From: JASGDC01 sp047608145
Lineage (GTDB): Bacteria; Actinomycetota; Actinomycetes; Actinomycetales; Micrococcaceae
Length of the DNA: 64,000 nt
Direction: 5' to 3'
NCBI GenBank assembly: GCA_047608145.1
Contig: JASGDC010000034.1
Coordinates: 62,001-126,000, forward strand
Under the pieces are notes generated by a model. That model was not told where the DNA came from, did not search any database, and saw only the letters and a list, made by a program, of their open reading frames with translations. This document shows positions 43,835 to 52,406 of this stretch, piece by piece (within the stretch, counting starts at the first letter, position 1; each line of letters opens with the position of its first letter). Both the position numbers and the translations under genes were made by a program.

Positions 43835-44906
43835 TTGGCACCGGTTTCTTTGCTTTATCTGATTTAATCTTTCGAGCCATCTTCTTTGGCTTCTTCAACT
43901 TCTTATGCTTTGCATTATCAAGAATGTCTTGCCACAAAATCTTAGTAGTAGATGCACCATAAAAAATAATAGTACACATTAATCTAAACCATAAAAGCAA
44001 GATTAACGGTACTGCTATTGGAGTTAAAGCAGGATACTTATCGACAGTACCTGATACTGCTGAAGTACCAACCAATCCAATAGCTGCAAGACCGAAACCA
44101 CCAAGTAAGGATCCTAGAATCAATGGCTTGAAAGGTACCTTTATTATTGCAATTACTCTAATAATTACCACCATCAATAAGGTATTTACTGCAACAGTAA
44201 TAAGGAAACTAGATACCCTAATCAAATAATGCATTATTGTACCTGACATATTCATAGCTTCTAAAATATGTACTAAGAACCTTGAAGATAATACACTGGC
44301 AACTGAAGATAGTGCTAATAATAACGCTATTAAGATTACACCTAATAGATCCACGGCTTTCTTCAATACACCATTTTTAGCAGAAGGTGGCATTGCAAAA
44401 ATACCACGCACACCCAGACGCAAGTAGTTCAACATATTAAGACCAGTCATAATAGTCGCCAATAACGAAACAATAGCTGCAATTGACATACTTGGACCGT
44501 GCAATAACGTCGCTGGGTCAATGATACCTTCAGGATGAGCTGGAGTTTTTAACAAACCTGGTGCTGCATCACCGATAGAGTTAATAAGAGTATTTTGTAA
44601 TTTAACATTACTTTTTAAAAACAAGGCAAATAGTGAAAACATACCAGTTACTGCTGCTACTCCAGAAAAGAAGAAGTAAAAAGCTGTACCAGCAGCAAGA
44701 ATCTGACCTTTGTTTCTAGAAAAGTTATTGGCAATACGCACTGGTAGTAATGTTTGTACTTTGGCAGCTTTTTCAGCAGCTTGGGCCGCTGCAACTTCTA
44801 CCGTTGGCTTGTTCAAGCGTACTGCTCTATTGTAGGCAATCTTTTTCTTAGAAGCCTCAACTTCTAAATCATGTTTCCTAAGTGGGCTTATAGGTTGCTG
44901 CGCCAA
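43812..44906 (-). CDS. YihY/BrkB-family membrane protein
   Basis: A 364-residue protein with six predicted membrane helices. Features of the YihY family include the early AAGTAFYFFFSGVAAVTGMFSL segment and GSLLGGFGLAAIGLVG near the end, followed by LILLLWFRLMCTIIFYGASTTK. The N- and C-termini are basic and cytoplasmic (KKLKKPKKMARKIKSDKAKK). The family was once called RNase BN in error; its function remains unclear. It overlaps both the S4 gene and the RNA ligase-like gene, so four or five genes here form one unit. Confidence 0.87.
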   Translation of the reverse strand: MAQQPISPLRKHDLEVEASKKKIAYNRAVRLNKPTVEVAAAQAAEKAAKVQTLLPVRIANNFSRNKGQILAAGTAFYFFFSGVAAVTGMFSLFALFLKSNVKLQNTLINSIGDAAPGLLKTPAHPEGIIDPATLLHGPSMSIAAIVSLLATIMTGLNMLNYLRLGVRGIFAMPPSAKNGVLKKAVDLLGVILIALLLALSSVASVLSSRFLVHILEAMNMSGTIMHYLIRVSSFLITVAVNTLLMVVIIRVIAIIKVPFKPLILGSLLGGFGLAAIGLVGTSAVSGTVDKYPALTPIAVPLILLLWFRLMCTIIFYGASTTKILWQDILDNAKHKKLKKPKKMARKIKSDKAKKPVPNGSAAIS

Positions 44907-45423
44907 GAGGAATCTCCTTTACTGTGTGCCACACGTCACCTTCATAATGCTCGAAAACCTTAACCGAAGTTACTTGGAATTCAGCACTGTAATCTCCTAA
45001 CATTTTTTCGGCTTCGTCAAGATTTTCATCTTCGACTTTAAAAGCCACGGTAACGTGTGGATGATATGGGAAAGTATGTTCAAGATTAACGACACCGGCA
45101 TCTAGCTCTTTTGCTAGTGCCATACATTGTCGATATCCTTTAACAAGTCTAAGAAAAACTACAGGTGAAATTGGGCGAAAAGTATCTGTACCTTTTAATT
45201 CCACAGTAAAAGGAGAAAACCTTTTCACTATTTTTGTCACATGTTTTTCTAATGCTTCTATTGAAGTTAATAAAGTCGTACTAAGTAGTGTGATGTGAGC
45301 AGGCACGACCTTGGCCATCTCATCACCAAATGACCAACGATACTCACGTAATTCAGATGCCAAAGGCTCAGGTAATTCAATAATTACCCCCACCCTACGC
45401 TCTTTGACAACTTTATTTGGCAT
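44878..45423 (-). CDS. 2'-5' RNA ligase / cyclic phosphodiesterase family protein
   Basis: A 181-residue protein of the 2H phosphoesterase superfamily. The two catalytic H-x-T/V motifs are HITL (in VVPAHITLLSTTLL) and HVTV (in FPYHPHVTVAF), about 75 residues apart as expected. Family members open cyclic phosphates or join 2'-5' RNA ends; the physiological substrate is unknown. It overlaps trpS by 11 bases and the YihY gene by 29, supporting an operon. Confidence 0.85.
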   Translation of the reverse strand: MPNKVVKERRVGVIIELPEPLASELREYRWSFGDEMAKVVPAHITLLSTTLLTSIEALEKHVTKIVKRFSPFTVELKGTDTFRPISPVVFLRLVKGYRQCMALAKELDAGVVNLEHTFPYHPHVTVAFKVEDENLDEAEKMLGDYSAEFQVTSVKVFEHYEGDVWHTVKEIPLGAATYKPT

Positions 45424-46423
45424 GATTGGCCTTCAAAAATCCGATATGGTCATAAACTTCAGTCAGAGTTTGGTCAGCTAGCTCACTGGCCTTCTCAGCT
45501 CCATGAGCTAGTATTCGATCAAGTTCAGCTTTATCGTTCATTAGTTCAATCGTACGTTCACGAATTGGACCTAAAGTCTCAACCACGATATCTGCTAATG
45601 CCACTTTAAAGTGTCCATATCCTTGGTCAGCATACTCATTGGCAATCTCTTCATTGGTTTTACATGTTAGTGCGGAATAGATAGTCATTAAATTCGAGAT
45701 ACCTGGTTTATTTTCTGGGTCATAGAAAACTTCAGTACCTGTATCGGTAACTGCCGAGCGAATTTTCTTTGCAGTCTTTTTATCAGTATCCATGATATTC
45801 ACTAATCCAGCTGCCGATTGCGTTGACTTAGACATCTTGGCAGTTGGATTTTGCAAATCCATAATCTTAGCTACTTCTTTAGTAATGAAAGCCTCTGGAA
45901 CTTTAAAAACTTCACCAAACTGTTTATTAAAACGTTGTGCTAAGTTACGAGTAAGCTCTAAGTGCTGTCGTTGGTCTTCCCCCACTGGCACATAGTTTGG
46001 TTTATATAGCAAAATATCAGCCGCCATCAACATTGGGTATGCCAATAATCCTACAGAGGATTTTTCTGCACCACCCTTTTTCGATTTGTCTTTAAACTGT
46101 GTCATGCGTGCTGCTTCACCATAGCCAGCTAGACAATTCAATACCCAAGCTAATTCCGCATGTGCTGGCACATGAGATTGAATAAAAAGTGTAGCTTCCT
46201 CTGGGTCAATACCAGCGGCAATATATTGTGCTGCGGTTAATCTAGTCGTATTAGCAAGATCCTTTGGATACGGTGGCATCGATATTGAGTGTAAATCTGG
46301 CACAAAAAAGAAGGCATCATAGTCTTCTTGCATCTTTGCCCAGTTAGTTAATGCACCAATATAATTTCCTAGGTGCATTGTCTCAGACGTGGGCTGAGCA
46401 CCAGATAATACGCGTGATTTCAT
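45413..46423 (-). CDS. trpS: Tryptophanyl-tRNA synthetase
   Basis: A class I synthetase of about 336 residues from the ATG at 46423 (MKSRVLSGAQPTSETMHLGNY); upstream starts to 46459 would add up to 12 residues but the family begins at this motif, and aaggaaaatggaag precedes it. The HIGH-type signature is MHLGNY and the KMSKS motif is AKMSKSTQSA. It charges tRNA-Trp with tryptophan. It follows xth closely and overlaps the RNA ligase-like gene. Confidence 0.96.
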   Translation of the reverse strand: MKSRVLSGAQPTSETMHLGNYIGALTNWAKMQEDYDAFFFVPDLHSISMPPYPKDLANTTRLTAAQYIAAGIDPEEATLFIQSHVPAHAELAWVLNCLAGYGEAARMTQFKDKSKKGGAEKSSVGLLAYPMLMAADILLYKPNYVPVGEDQRQHLELTRNLAQRFNKQFGEVFKVPEAFITKEVAKIMDLQNPTAKMSKSTQSAAGLVNIMDTDKKTAKKIRSAVTDTGTEVFYDPENKPGISNLMTIYSALTCKTNEEIANEYADQGYGHFKVALADIVVETLGPIRERTIELMNDKAELDRILAHGAEKASELADQTLTEVYDHIGFLKANHAK

Positions 46424-46461
46424 AACTTCCATTTTCCTTGACGAAACAACCTTAATCAAGT

Positions 46462-47247
46462 TTATAAATCATAATCTACAATGACTGGTGCATGGTCACT
46501 CCAACGTTCTTCATAAGATGCTGCTCGATCAATTTGGTAGTCTTTAACTTTATCAGCTAATGCCTTATTTGCCATGTGATAATCGATACGCCACCCAGTA
46601 TCATTTGTGAAAGCTTGACCACGATTAGACCACCAAGTATATGGACCAGGTACTTCGCCATGGAAAGTACGCCCGACATCAATCCAACCTTGCTCATTAA
46701 AGAACCCGTCAAAATAAGCACGCTCTTCTGGTAAGAAGCCAGAACGTTTTTTATTGCCGCGCCAGTTTTTAATATCTAACTCAGTGTGTCCAACATTTAA
46801 ATCACCGACTGCTAGTGCGTATTCTTGTTTCTGCAATTTTGGTAAATATTTAGTCATTGAATCTAAAAACTGCTTTTTTTCATCTTGACGTCGCGTACCA
46901 ACCTCACCCGAAGGCAAATACACTGAAGCCACTGTTAGTGTCTTACCTTCAACATCAAAGTCTGCTTCTACCCAACGACCACTTTCGTCAAAAGTAGGGT
47001 CTTCCAATCCGACACGGGTCTCTAGAAAAGGTAGTTTTGAAGCAATTAAGACTCCTGCTCGCCCTTTAATAATGGAATTTGAATTATGCACATGCCAATC
47101 TTCAGCTAGAAAATCGTTAACGACCTTATCGTTTGCTCGAACTTCTTGCAGGCATAGGATATCTATATCACGCTTTACTAGCCATTCACCCATTCCTTTA
47201 CGATAGGCAGCTCGAATACCATTTACATTTACTGAAGCAATTCTCAT
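46462..47247 (-). CDS. xth: Exodeoxyribonuclease III
   Basis: About 261 residues from the ATG at 47247 (MRIASVNVNGIRAAYRKG, the usual ExoIII opening); a GTG at 47262 would add five. Catalytic motifs are present: LCLQEVRAND with the metal-binding Glu, GDLNVGHTELDI with the active Asp/Asn pair, and ERWSDHAPVIVDYDL with the final Asp-His. It cleaves DNA at abasic sites and acts as a 3'-5' exonuclease in base excision repair. It starts the minus-strand group xth-trpS-...-pdxK and is divergent from the two-component genes. Confidence 0.95.
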   Translation of the reverse strand: MRIASVNVNGIRAAYRKGMGEWLVKRDIDILCLQEVRANDKVVNDFLAEDWHVHNSNSIIKGRAGVLIASKLPFLETRVGLEDPTFDESGRWVEADFDVEGKTLTVASVYLPSGEVGTRRQDEKKQFLDSMTKYLPKLQKQEYALAVGDLNVGHTELDIKNWRGNKKRSGFLPEERAYFDGFFNEQGWIDVGRTFHGEVPGPYTWWSNRGQAFTNDTGWRIDYHMANKALADKVKDYQIDRAASYEERWSDHAPVIVDYDL

Positions 47248-47335
47248 ATTAAACTCAATCACACTTTTCTCTTAGAAAACTCTAAAGTAATTATAGTGCA
47301 TTGCACATGCTTTAATAATGCAATACTGTAGAAGT

Positions 47336-48043
47336 ATGCTAGATCAGACTAAAAATGGGTATCGTGTGCTCATCGTTGATGACGAAGAATATATTTTAGA
47401 CTTGTTAGATACAGGTTTAGATTTCGTGGGTTACGAAACCACTACTGCCAAAACTGGAGAAGAAGCTATCAACTCTATCTTGGCTGATGAGCCTGATTTA
47501 ATTCTTCTTGATATAACAATGGAAGATGTCGATGGACATGACGTGTTGGAATATATCCGCCATCGAGGTTATACCACTCCAGTAATTTTTATTACTGCTC
47601 GTGATAGCACCGAAGAAACTATTGAAGGCCTAAATATGGGTGCCGATGACTATATAACCAAGCCTTTTAGTCTGAAAGAAGTGGTAGCTAGGTGCGAGGT
47701 AGTACTTAAACGTAGTACCAGTAAAAAAACTGTTATCAATGTCGGCGACCTTGCCATTGACACTGAACAATATGAAGTGACCCGAGCTGGGAAACCAATA
47801 GACTTATCAGTCACTGAGTTTAAATTATTACATTTCTTAGCTAGCCGAAAAGGCAAACTAGTTACTAAATTAGATATCATTGACCATGTTTGGGACGGTA
47901 AAGTTAGCGATGATTCTACAGTAGTTGAGAGCTATATCTCCTATCTGCGTAAAAAAATCGATCGCCTGGGGCCTCCCCTTATCCATACTTCACGTGGTAC
48001 AGGCTATATTATTCGGGAACCACGAGACACTATAACTGCTTAA
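47336..48043 (+). CDS. OmpR-family response regulator
   Basis: About 235 residues from the ATG at 47336 (a start at 47318 is possible). The receiver domain has the acidic pair DDEE, the phosphorylated Asp in DLILLDITMED (position 59 in this numbering), the Thr in FITARDS and Lys in ITKPFSL. A linker and a winged-helix OmpR/PhoB DNA-binding domain follow (VTEFKLLHFLASRKGKLVTK, RGTGYII). It pairs with the histidine kinase gene four bases downstream. The signal and targets cannot be read from sequence; it resembles the mycobacterial TcrX/TrcR/MprA group in general form only. Confidence 0.9.
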   Translation: MLDQTKNGYRVLIVDDEEYILDLLDTGLDFVGYETTTAKTGEEAINSILADEPDLILLDITMEDVDGHDVLEYIRHRGYTTPVIFITARDSTEETIEGLNMGADDYITKPFSLKEVVARCEVVLKRSTSKKTVINVGDLAIDTEQYEVTRAGKPIDLSVTEFKLLHFLASRKGKLVTKLDIIDHVWDGKVSDDSTVVESYISYLRKKIDRLGPPLIHTSRGTGYIIREPRDTITA

Positions 48044-48047
48044 GATC

Positions 48048-49439
48048 ATGAAGATTACAAACTTGCGCAATAGGATTTTAGTTGCCCTATTGATTGCACT
48101 TTTTCTTGGATTGTTAATTACCAACGTTGTAACAATATTTGGGACCAAAAGATACGTTCATGATAAGACTGATAAACAGTTACAAGTAGTAACTAAGTCA
48201 TACGAACGGGTTTTAATCTCAACAAGTACCAATAATCAAAATCTTACTTCGGTGTTGGTCGAACAAGCGTCTCCAGAAATTCCACCAATTATTGAACCAA
48301 GAGCCGCACGTATTAATCCTGATTACAAAGTAATAGCCCAAACAAAACCAACGATTGACTCAAGCTTCGATTTCAGTCAGATTTCAAAAGAAACACTTAG
48401 AGCAGGTGCTGTCAGTGCCCACTACTTCAATATAAAGAGTGTCCATAATGACGATCAAAAATTCCGTGGTGTAGTATTTCCACTGCAAAATACTAAAGAT
48501 TTAGGAGTAGTCTTACTACCAACAGGTAACGACGAAGATACTGTTTATCGAGTAATGTCACTTTCAATTTTCACAAGTCTAACTATCCTCTCACTAGCTA
48601 TGCTAATGACATGGAGAGTTGTGACTAAAAGGTTAAAGCCTCTTGATGATATTGCCGATGTTGCAGAGAATATTGCTGAAGGTAATACTTCAGAACGTAT
48701 CGAAGTTACCGGAGATGAAGAAATAGCACGTTTAAGTGACTCCATAAATATGGCTTTTGAATCACAAGAGGCCGTAGAAAAACGATTACGCAACTTCATC
48801 GCAGATGCTTCTCATGAACTTCGTACACCACTGACTTCCATCAGGGGTTATGCTGAGTTAATTCAAACAGGAGTAATGGACACTCCAGAAAAACTTAACA
48901 AAGCTGCAACTCGTATCGAAAAAGAAGCAGCTAGGTTATCTGGAATAGTGCAAGATTTATTAAATACCGTAAGAATTGAAGATTTCAATAACCTTACCCA
49001 AACTAGTGTGAATGTCGTGCCTATTATTCATGATGCGATTTCTGATGCTTACGTAGTAAATCCTAAGCAACGAATTACTTACCAAGGCCCTAAAAAAAAG
49101 GCTAAAATCCACGCTGATGAAGGTGCTATTCGCCAGATTTTGCTTAATTTATTAACTAACGCCCGAGTGCACAATACTCCCGATACTGAAGTAATAATTT
49201 CGTTAGAAAAAATCCACAAGTATCTTAAACTTTCTGTACGTGATTTTGGCAAAGGCATGACAAAAGAACAACGCGAAAAAGCCTTTAGACGTTTCTGGCG
49301 CGAAGATCGCCGTATTGGCAGTGGGCTAGGTCTTACCATCGTATCTCGCTTTACCAAAGCTCACGGAGGCCACGTAGAGGCTGTAGCCCCAGAAAGCGGC
49401 CCTGGCACTCAGATAAATGTATACTTACCAGATAACTAA
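48048..49439 (+). CDS. Membrane sensor histidine kinase
   Basis: A 463-residue kinase with a membrane helix at about 10-31, an extracytoplasmic sensor of about 135 residues, a second helix at about 170-192, a HAMP linker, and a HisKA domain with the phospho-accepting His at 256 (ADASHELRTPLTSIRGYAEL). The HATPase domain has the N box (LLNLLTNARVHN), VRDFGKGM and GSGLGLTIVSRF. It is the partner of the preceding response regulator. The sensor region has no family I recognise. No terminator is obvious; an A/T-rich hairpin lies at 49516-49538. Confidence 0.92.
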   Translation: MKITNLRNRILVALLIALFLGLLITNVVTIFGTKRYVHDKTDKQLQVVTKSYERVLISTSTNNQNLTSVLVEQASPEIPPIIEPRAARINPDYKVIAQTKPTIDSSFDFSQISKETLRAGAVSAHYFNIKSVHNDDQKFRGVVFPLQNTKDLGVVLLPTGNDEDTVYRVMSLSIFTSLTILSLAMLMTWRVVTKRLKPLDDIADVAENIAEGNTSERIEVTGDEEIARLSDSINMAFESQEAVEKRLRNFIADASHELRTPLTSIRGYAELIQTGVMDTPEKLNKAATRIEKEAARLSGIVQDLLNTVRIEDFNNLTQTSVNVVPIIHDAISDAYVVNPKQRITYQGPKKKAKIHADEGAIRQILLNLLTNARVHNTPDTEVIISLEKIHKYLKLSVRDFGKGMTKEQREKAFRRFWREDRRIGSGLGLTIVSRFTKAHGGHVEAVAPESGPGTQINVYLPDN

Positions 49440-49552
49440 GTTTCTACTTTAGATAAAACACTGTTGTAAGCAAACAATCTAGGGATATTGTCACTTGTGG
49501 CACTTCAGTATTTTATTTTTACTCTAAGTGAGTAAAAAAATCTTATTTATAT

Positions 49553-50261
49553 CTAGTATTCATAACCTTTTGGTACGAAAGTACGTGCCACACCATACGA
49601 TGCACTAGAGCTACACGTAATTCCATCCCATTTCATATGACCTATTTTTTCTGGAGTTAATTGTGGTGTCGATGAAGTAGCTCCATTACCGATGAAACTA
49701 GAAATACCCCATCCGTATAAATCACCATCAGTGGTGATGCCTAGTGAGTGAGATGACCCTGCTTGCACATCGTACCACTTCAAACCCGGAGTGCTAACAG
49801 ATATTGGGTTAACGCGTTGAAGAACTGTTGTACCATCCCCAAGCTGCCCAGCCAAATCATCACTATCATGATCACGATTACTACCCCATACATACAAATC
49901 ACCATCAAGAGTAATAGCTAAGTTGTGGTCATAATGCGTATCAAGTTTCTTAAACAGTACAGTACCTGCTATAGAAGTTGAACTTGGTTGCGTGTAATTC
50001 GTAGTCCCGCTAGTACCTTTTCCAAGCTGACCATATTCATTACGACCCCAACCATACATTGTGCCGTCACCTTTAACAGCTGTACTATGCGAACCTCCAC
50101 CTGATGTACTCAAAAAATCCCAGCTACGAACTAATGTTGGCAAAGAACGATCGGTTTGATCGCCTAACCCAAGCTGCCCTTGAGGATTGTTACCCCCATG
50201 AATAGAGATTTCCATCATCTTGAATAGCAAATGTATGGTTTGCCCCTGGTATTACGGACAT
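49553..50261 (-). pseudogene. Truncated RCC1-repeat gene with a G5 frameshift
   Basis: Reading from an ATG at 50261 gives VIPGANHTFAIQDDGNLYSWG, then a stop caused by GGGGG (C5 at 50193-50197 on the plus strand). With one G fewer it would continue NNPQGQLGLG into a long frame ending at 49553. The joined product has four RCC1 blades (NLYSWG-NNPQGQLG, TMYGWGRNEYGQLG, LYVWGSNRD...AGQLG, LYGWGISSFIGNG). It lacks the Tat leader and first domain of the complete paralogue just upstream, and has only four of the seven blades needed to close a propeller. It is probably a dead or silent partial copy. Confidence 0.7.
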
Positions 50262-50263
50262 AT

Positions 50264-50531
50264 ATGAAAGCAAAAAAATCTTGATAAAGATACCGCAGTA
50301 CAACAACTAATAAATAATGCACTTGATATACTCATAAAAAGCTTAAAAGAGAAAAAGTCCGCACCACCAGTTGTTTATCCTGTAGAAGAAAAAACGTACA
50401 CAAGGAACGGTATATTTAAGAAAACACAAACACTAAGAACTTCATATAAAGTAATAGCCACCACTGAAAATATCAGTGCTGGCTATTACTGTGATAACAC
50501 ACAAAATCTAGCTAGGAAGCATTGTATATAA
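50264..50531 (+). pseudogene. Small frame interrupted at an A7 run, unknown
   Basis: ATG AAA GCA at 50264 runs into seven A's; in the present state the frame stops after 15 codons. If one A were removed it would continue for about 87 codons: KNLDKDTAVQQLINNALDIL, IKSLKEKKSAPPVVYPVEEK, ending RKHCI and TAA at 50531. The frame is open and has a plausible protein-like composition, but no family is recognised and no ribosome site is seen. It may be a length-variable or dead gene, or chance. It lies in the 378-base space between the two RCC1 genes. Confidence 0.3.
50451..50489 (-). terminator. Hairpin downstream of the RCC1 protein gene
   Basis: Seventeen-base arms with one mismatch (gtaatagcca-c-cactga) and a five-base loop, 120 bases beyond the RCC1 gene stop. 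A short T-rich stretch (tttatat) follows on the minus strand. It probably ends RCC1 transcripts. Confidence 0.45.
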
Positions 50532-50608
50532 TTCTGTAAAATCTATGTTAGCTTTCTGGAGCACGAGTGCTAGTATCAGGTGAGTCGTAGTTGCTAAATT
50601 TATTATCT

Positions 50609-52270
50609 TTAACCACATTTATACAATGCTAAGGTGTGGTCGTATTTACCGTCAGAGACTTGGGTCCACTTACGAGTGTCATTTGTCGCTGTACTTATAG
50701 GTGCAGGAGTCAACTGTGTAGCAGTACTGCCAATACCTAGCTGCCCATTTTCATTATCACCCCAAGCGTATAGCTCATCATTAGTGGTAATGGCATGTAG
50801 CATATATGTAGCAGCAGTATTGTCGCTAAGGGCTTTGAATTTAACACCTGGAGTAGAAATAGGAATGGCAGTTAATACGTCATCTGTATTGCCTGTTCCT
50901 AGTTGACCATAATCATTATAGCCCCAAGCTACTAGATCACCATCAACTGTTAGAGCAACGCCTACAGAAATAGCAGCAATTTTAACGCCGTCAGGCATCG
51001 GTACCTGCTGTAAAATATTGACACTAGCAGGAGTGGTGGTGCTGTTACCAAACTGACCATTTTTATTACTGCCAGCAACATATACGTCTCCTTCACTAGT
51101 AAGCGCATACATTGTTCCGTATGATGTACCCTCAGATGAATGAGCACCAGTTATATCTTTCCAGGTAACCCCTGTAGCCAATGGTGGAACTGGAGATAAA
51201 ACTGCAGTAATAGGAGCTCTAGCTGAACTAGCACTATAAAATCCTTGTCCTGCTTGACCAGAAGCGTTATCACCCCAAGAATACAGTTGACCGTCCTCAG
51301 TAATAGCATAAGCGTCTGTACGTCGCGACACTACTTTGGACCAATTATTTACAGCACCAGTTACAGGATCGGGAAGTAACTGTGGAGTATTTGCGTTACC
51401 TAGACTAGTACCTGTGTTACCCCAAATATACATGATACCATCTTCAGTAATAGCATAAGAGGTAACTCGAGAAGCAGCTACATACTTAAAATTGAGGCTA
51501 GCTGTAGTAGGAATTAAAGTAGGAGTAGTAATATTAATGGTGGTGCCCTGCCCCGCTGACCCTGTACCAGCAGCAGATCCACCCCAACTATACAGCTTTC
51601 CTTCTTCAGTAATACCTAAAGAATGTGTGGCACCTGCTGCAACCTGTTTAAACCAAAGATTATCCGTAGCATAAGTAAGTGTAGTAGTATTTCCGCCAGT
51701 AGTGCCCAAACCAGTCCTACCATTTGCATTGTTACCTGCTGTCCATAGGTTACCGATCTTCCAAGTAGCATCAGGGCTAGTAGTAACCGTAGCGCAGTCC
51801 TTTATCGCAGCATTCACGCTTATATCACCGCAATTGCTCTCCAACGGATCTTTAATGCGCATGCGATAAGGGTTATTTATGCTACCGAAAGCGAAAGTTC
51901 CAGTAGTGTTAGGAACTGTAATCTGCTGACCTAAATTATTCCCACTACTGTCTTCAAAATATGCATCTCCCGTGATAGTAATAATAATTTCACCAGTAGT
52001 ATAAGGGCCGTTACTATCAGCAACCTCTAAAGTGGCATCAGCTTTCAAATATTTAGTAGGACCATTAGTTTTAGGCAATCCACTGCCACCATTAGTAGGC
52101 AACTGATTGAAAGCAATACTCAAATCATCAGGACAATCATCACTAGCCATAGCGGCAGGAGCCGTACTTACCGCAGCTACTACTGGTACGCTCCACAAAG
52201 CAGTTTTATTCAGACTACGACGGGATATACCTTCGTTAGAAACTGCACTCTGACCATTGTTAGAAATCAT
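50609..52270 (-). CDS. Tat-exported seven-bladed RCC1-repeat protein
   Basis: 553 residues. A twin-arginine leader (R17-R18 in GISRRSLNKTALWSVPVV; probable cleavage after AAMA at 42) is followed by a domain of about 120 residues with ITGDAYFED, which also occurs in the giant protein nearby. Then come seven RCC1 repeats of the form LYSWGxNxxGQLGxG (NLWTAGNNANGRTGLG, KLYSWGG, IMYIWGNTG, QLYSWGDN, DVYVAGSN, DLVAWGYN, ELYAWGDNENGQLGIG), enough for a closed seven-bladed propeller. Four cysteines are present. No LPXTG or membrane anchor is seen, so the protein is likely secreted or loosely attached. Its promoter contains a G16 tract. Secreted RCC1 proteins of bacteria are poorly understood; binding of a partner is the likely role. 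Confidence 0.85.
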   Translation of the reverse strand: MISNNGQSAVSNEGISRRSLNKTALWSVPVVAAVSTAPAAMASDDCPDDLSIAFNQLPTNGGSGLPKTNGPTKYLKADATLEVADSNGPYTTGEIIITITGDAYFEDSSGNNLGQQITVPNTTGTFAFGSINNPYRMRIKDPLESNCGDISVNAAIKDCATVTTSPDATWKIGNLWTAGNNANGRTGLGTTGGNTTTLTYATDNLWFKQVAAGATHSLGITEEGKLYSWGGSAAGTGSAGQGTTINITTPTLIPTTASLNFKYVAASRVTSYAITEDGIMYIWGNTGTSLGNANTPQLLPDPVTGAVNNWSKVVSRRTDAYAITEDGQLYSWGDNASGQAGQGFYSASSARAPITAVLSPVPPLATGVTWKDITGAHSSEGTSYGTMYALTSEGDVYVAGSNKNGQFGNSTTTPASVNILQQVPMPDGVKIAAISVGVALTVDGDLVAWGYNDYGQLGTGNTDDVLTAIPISTPGVKFKALSDNTAATYMLHAITTNDELYAWGDNENGQLGIGSTATQLTPAPISTATNDTRKWTQVSDGKYDHTLALYKCG

Positions 52271-52310
52271 TTAAGACCTACCCTATTAAATACAAAGAAA
52301 CTTACACTTA

Positions 52311-52339
52311 ACTCTACCCCCCCCCCCCCCCCTTAATAA
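52311..52339 (-). promoter_or_regulatory. Putative phase-variable promoter of the RCC1 gene
   Basis: On the minus strand the order is TTATTA (52334-52339), a single A, sixteen G's, and TAGAGT (52311-52316), about 40 bases before the ATG. TAGAGT fits the TAnnnT -10 pattern; TTATTA is a weak -35 (3 of 6). The spacing is 17 at this tract length, and every G gained or lost would move it from the optimum. Confidence 0.55.
52317..52332. repeat. Homopolymer tract, 16 C (G16 on the coding strand)
   Basis: Sixteen consecutive C's upstream of the RCC1 gene. Long G/C runs in AT-rich DNA slip readily in replication; only one other such run exists in the window, in the matching position before the giant repeat protein gene. 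The exact count could differ in the culture or be affected by sequencing. Confidence 0.9.
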
Positions 52340-52406
52340 AAACAAGAAAGACACCAATAAACTGAAAAGTTACCTGAGAAAAAACTAGCAACATTACTGC
52401 AGTTCT

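Noticed and set aside
49516..49538. A/T-rich hairpin after the histidine kinase gene
   Set aside because: The arms are only nine bases and mostly A/T; too weak to call a terminator.
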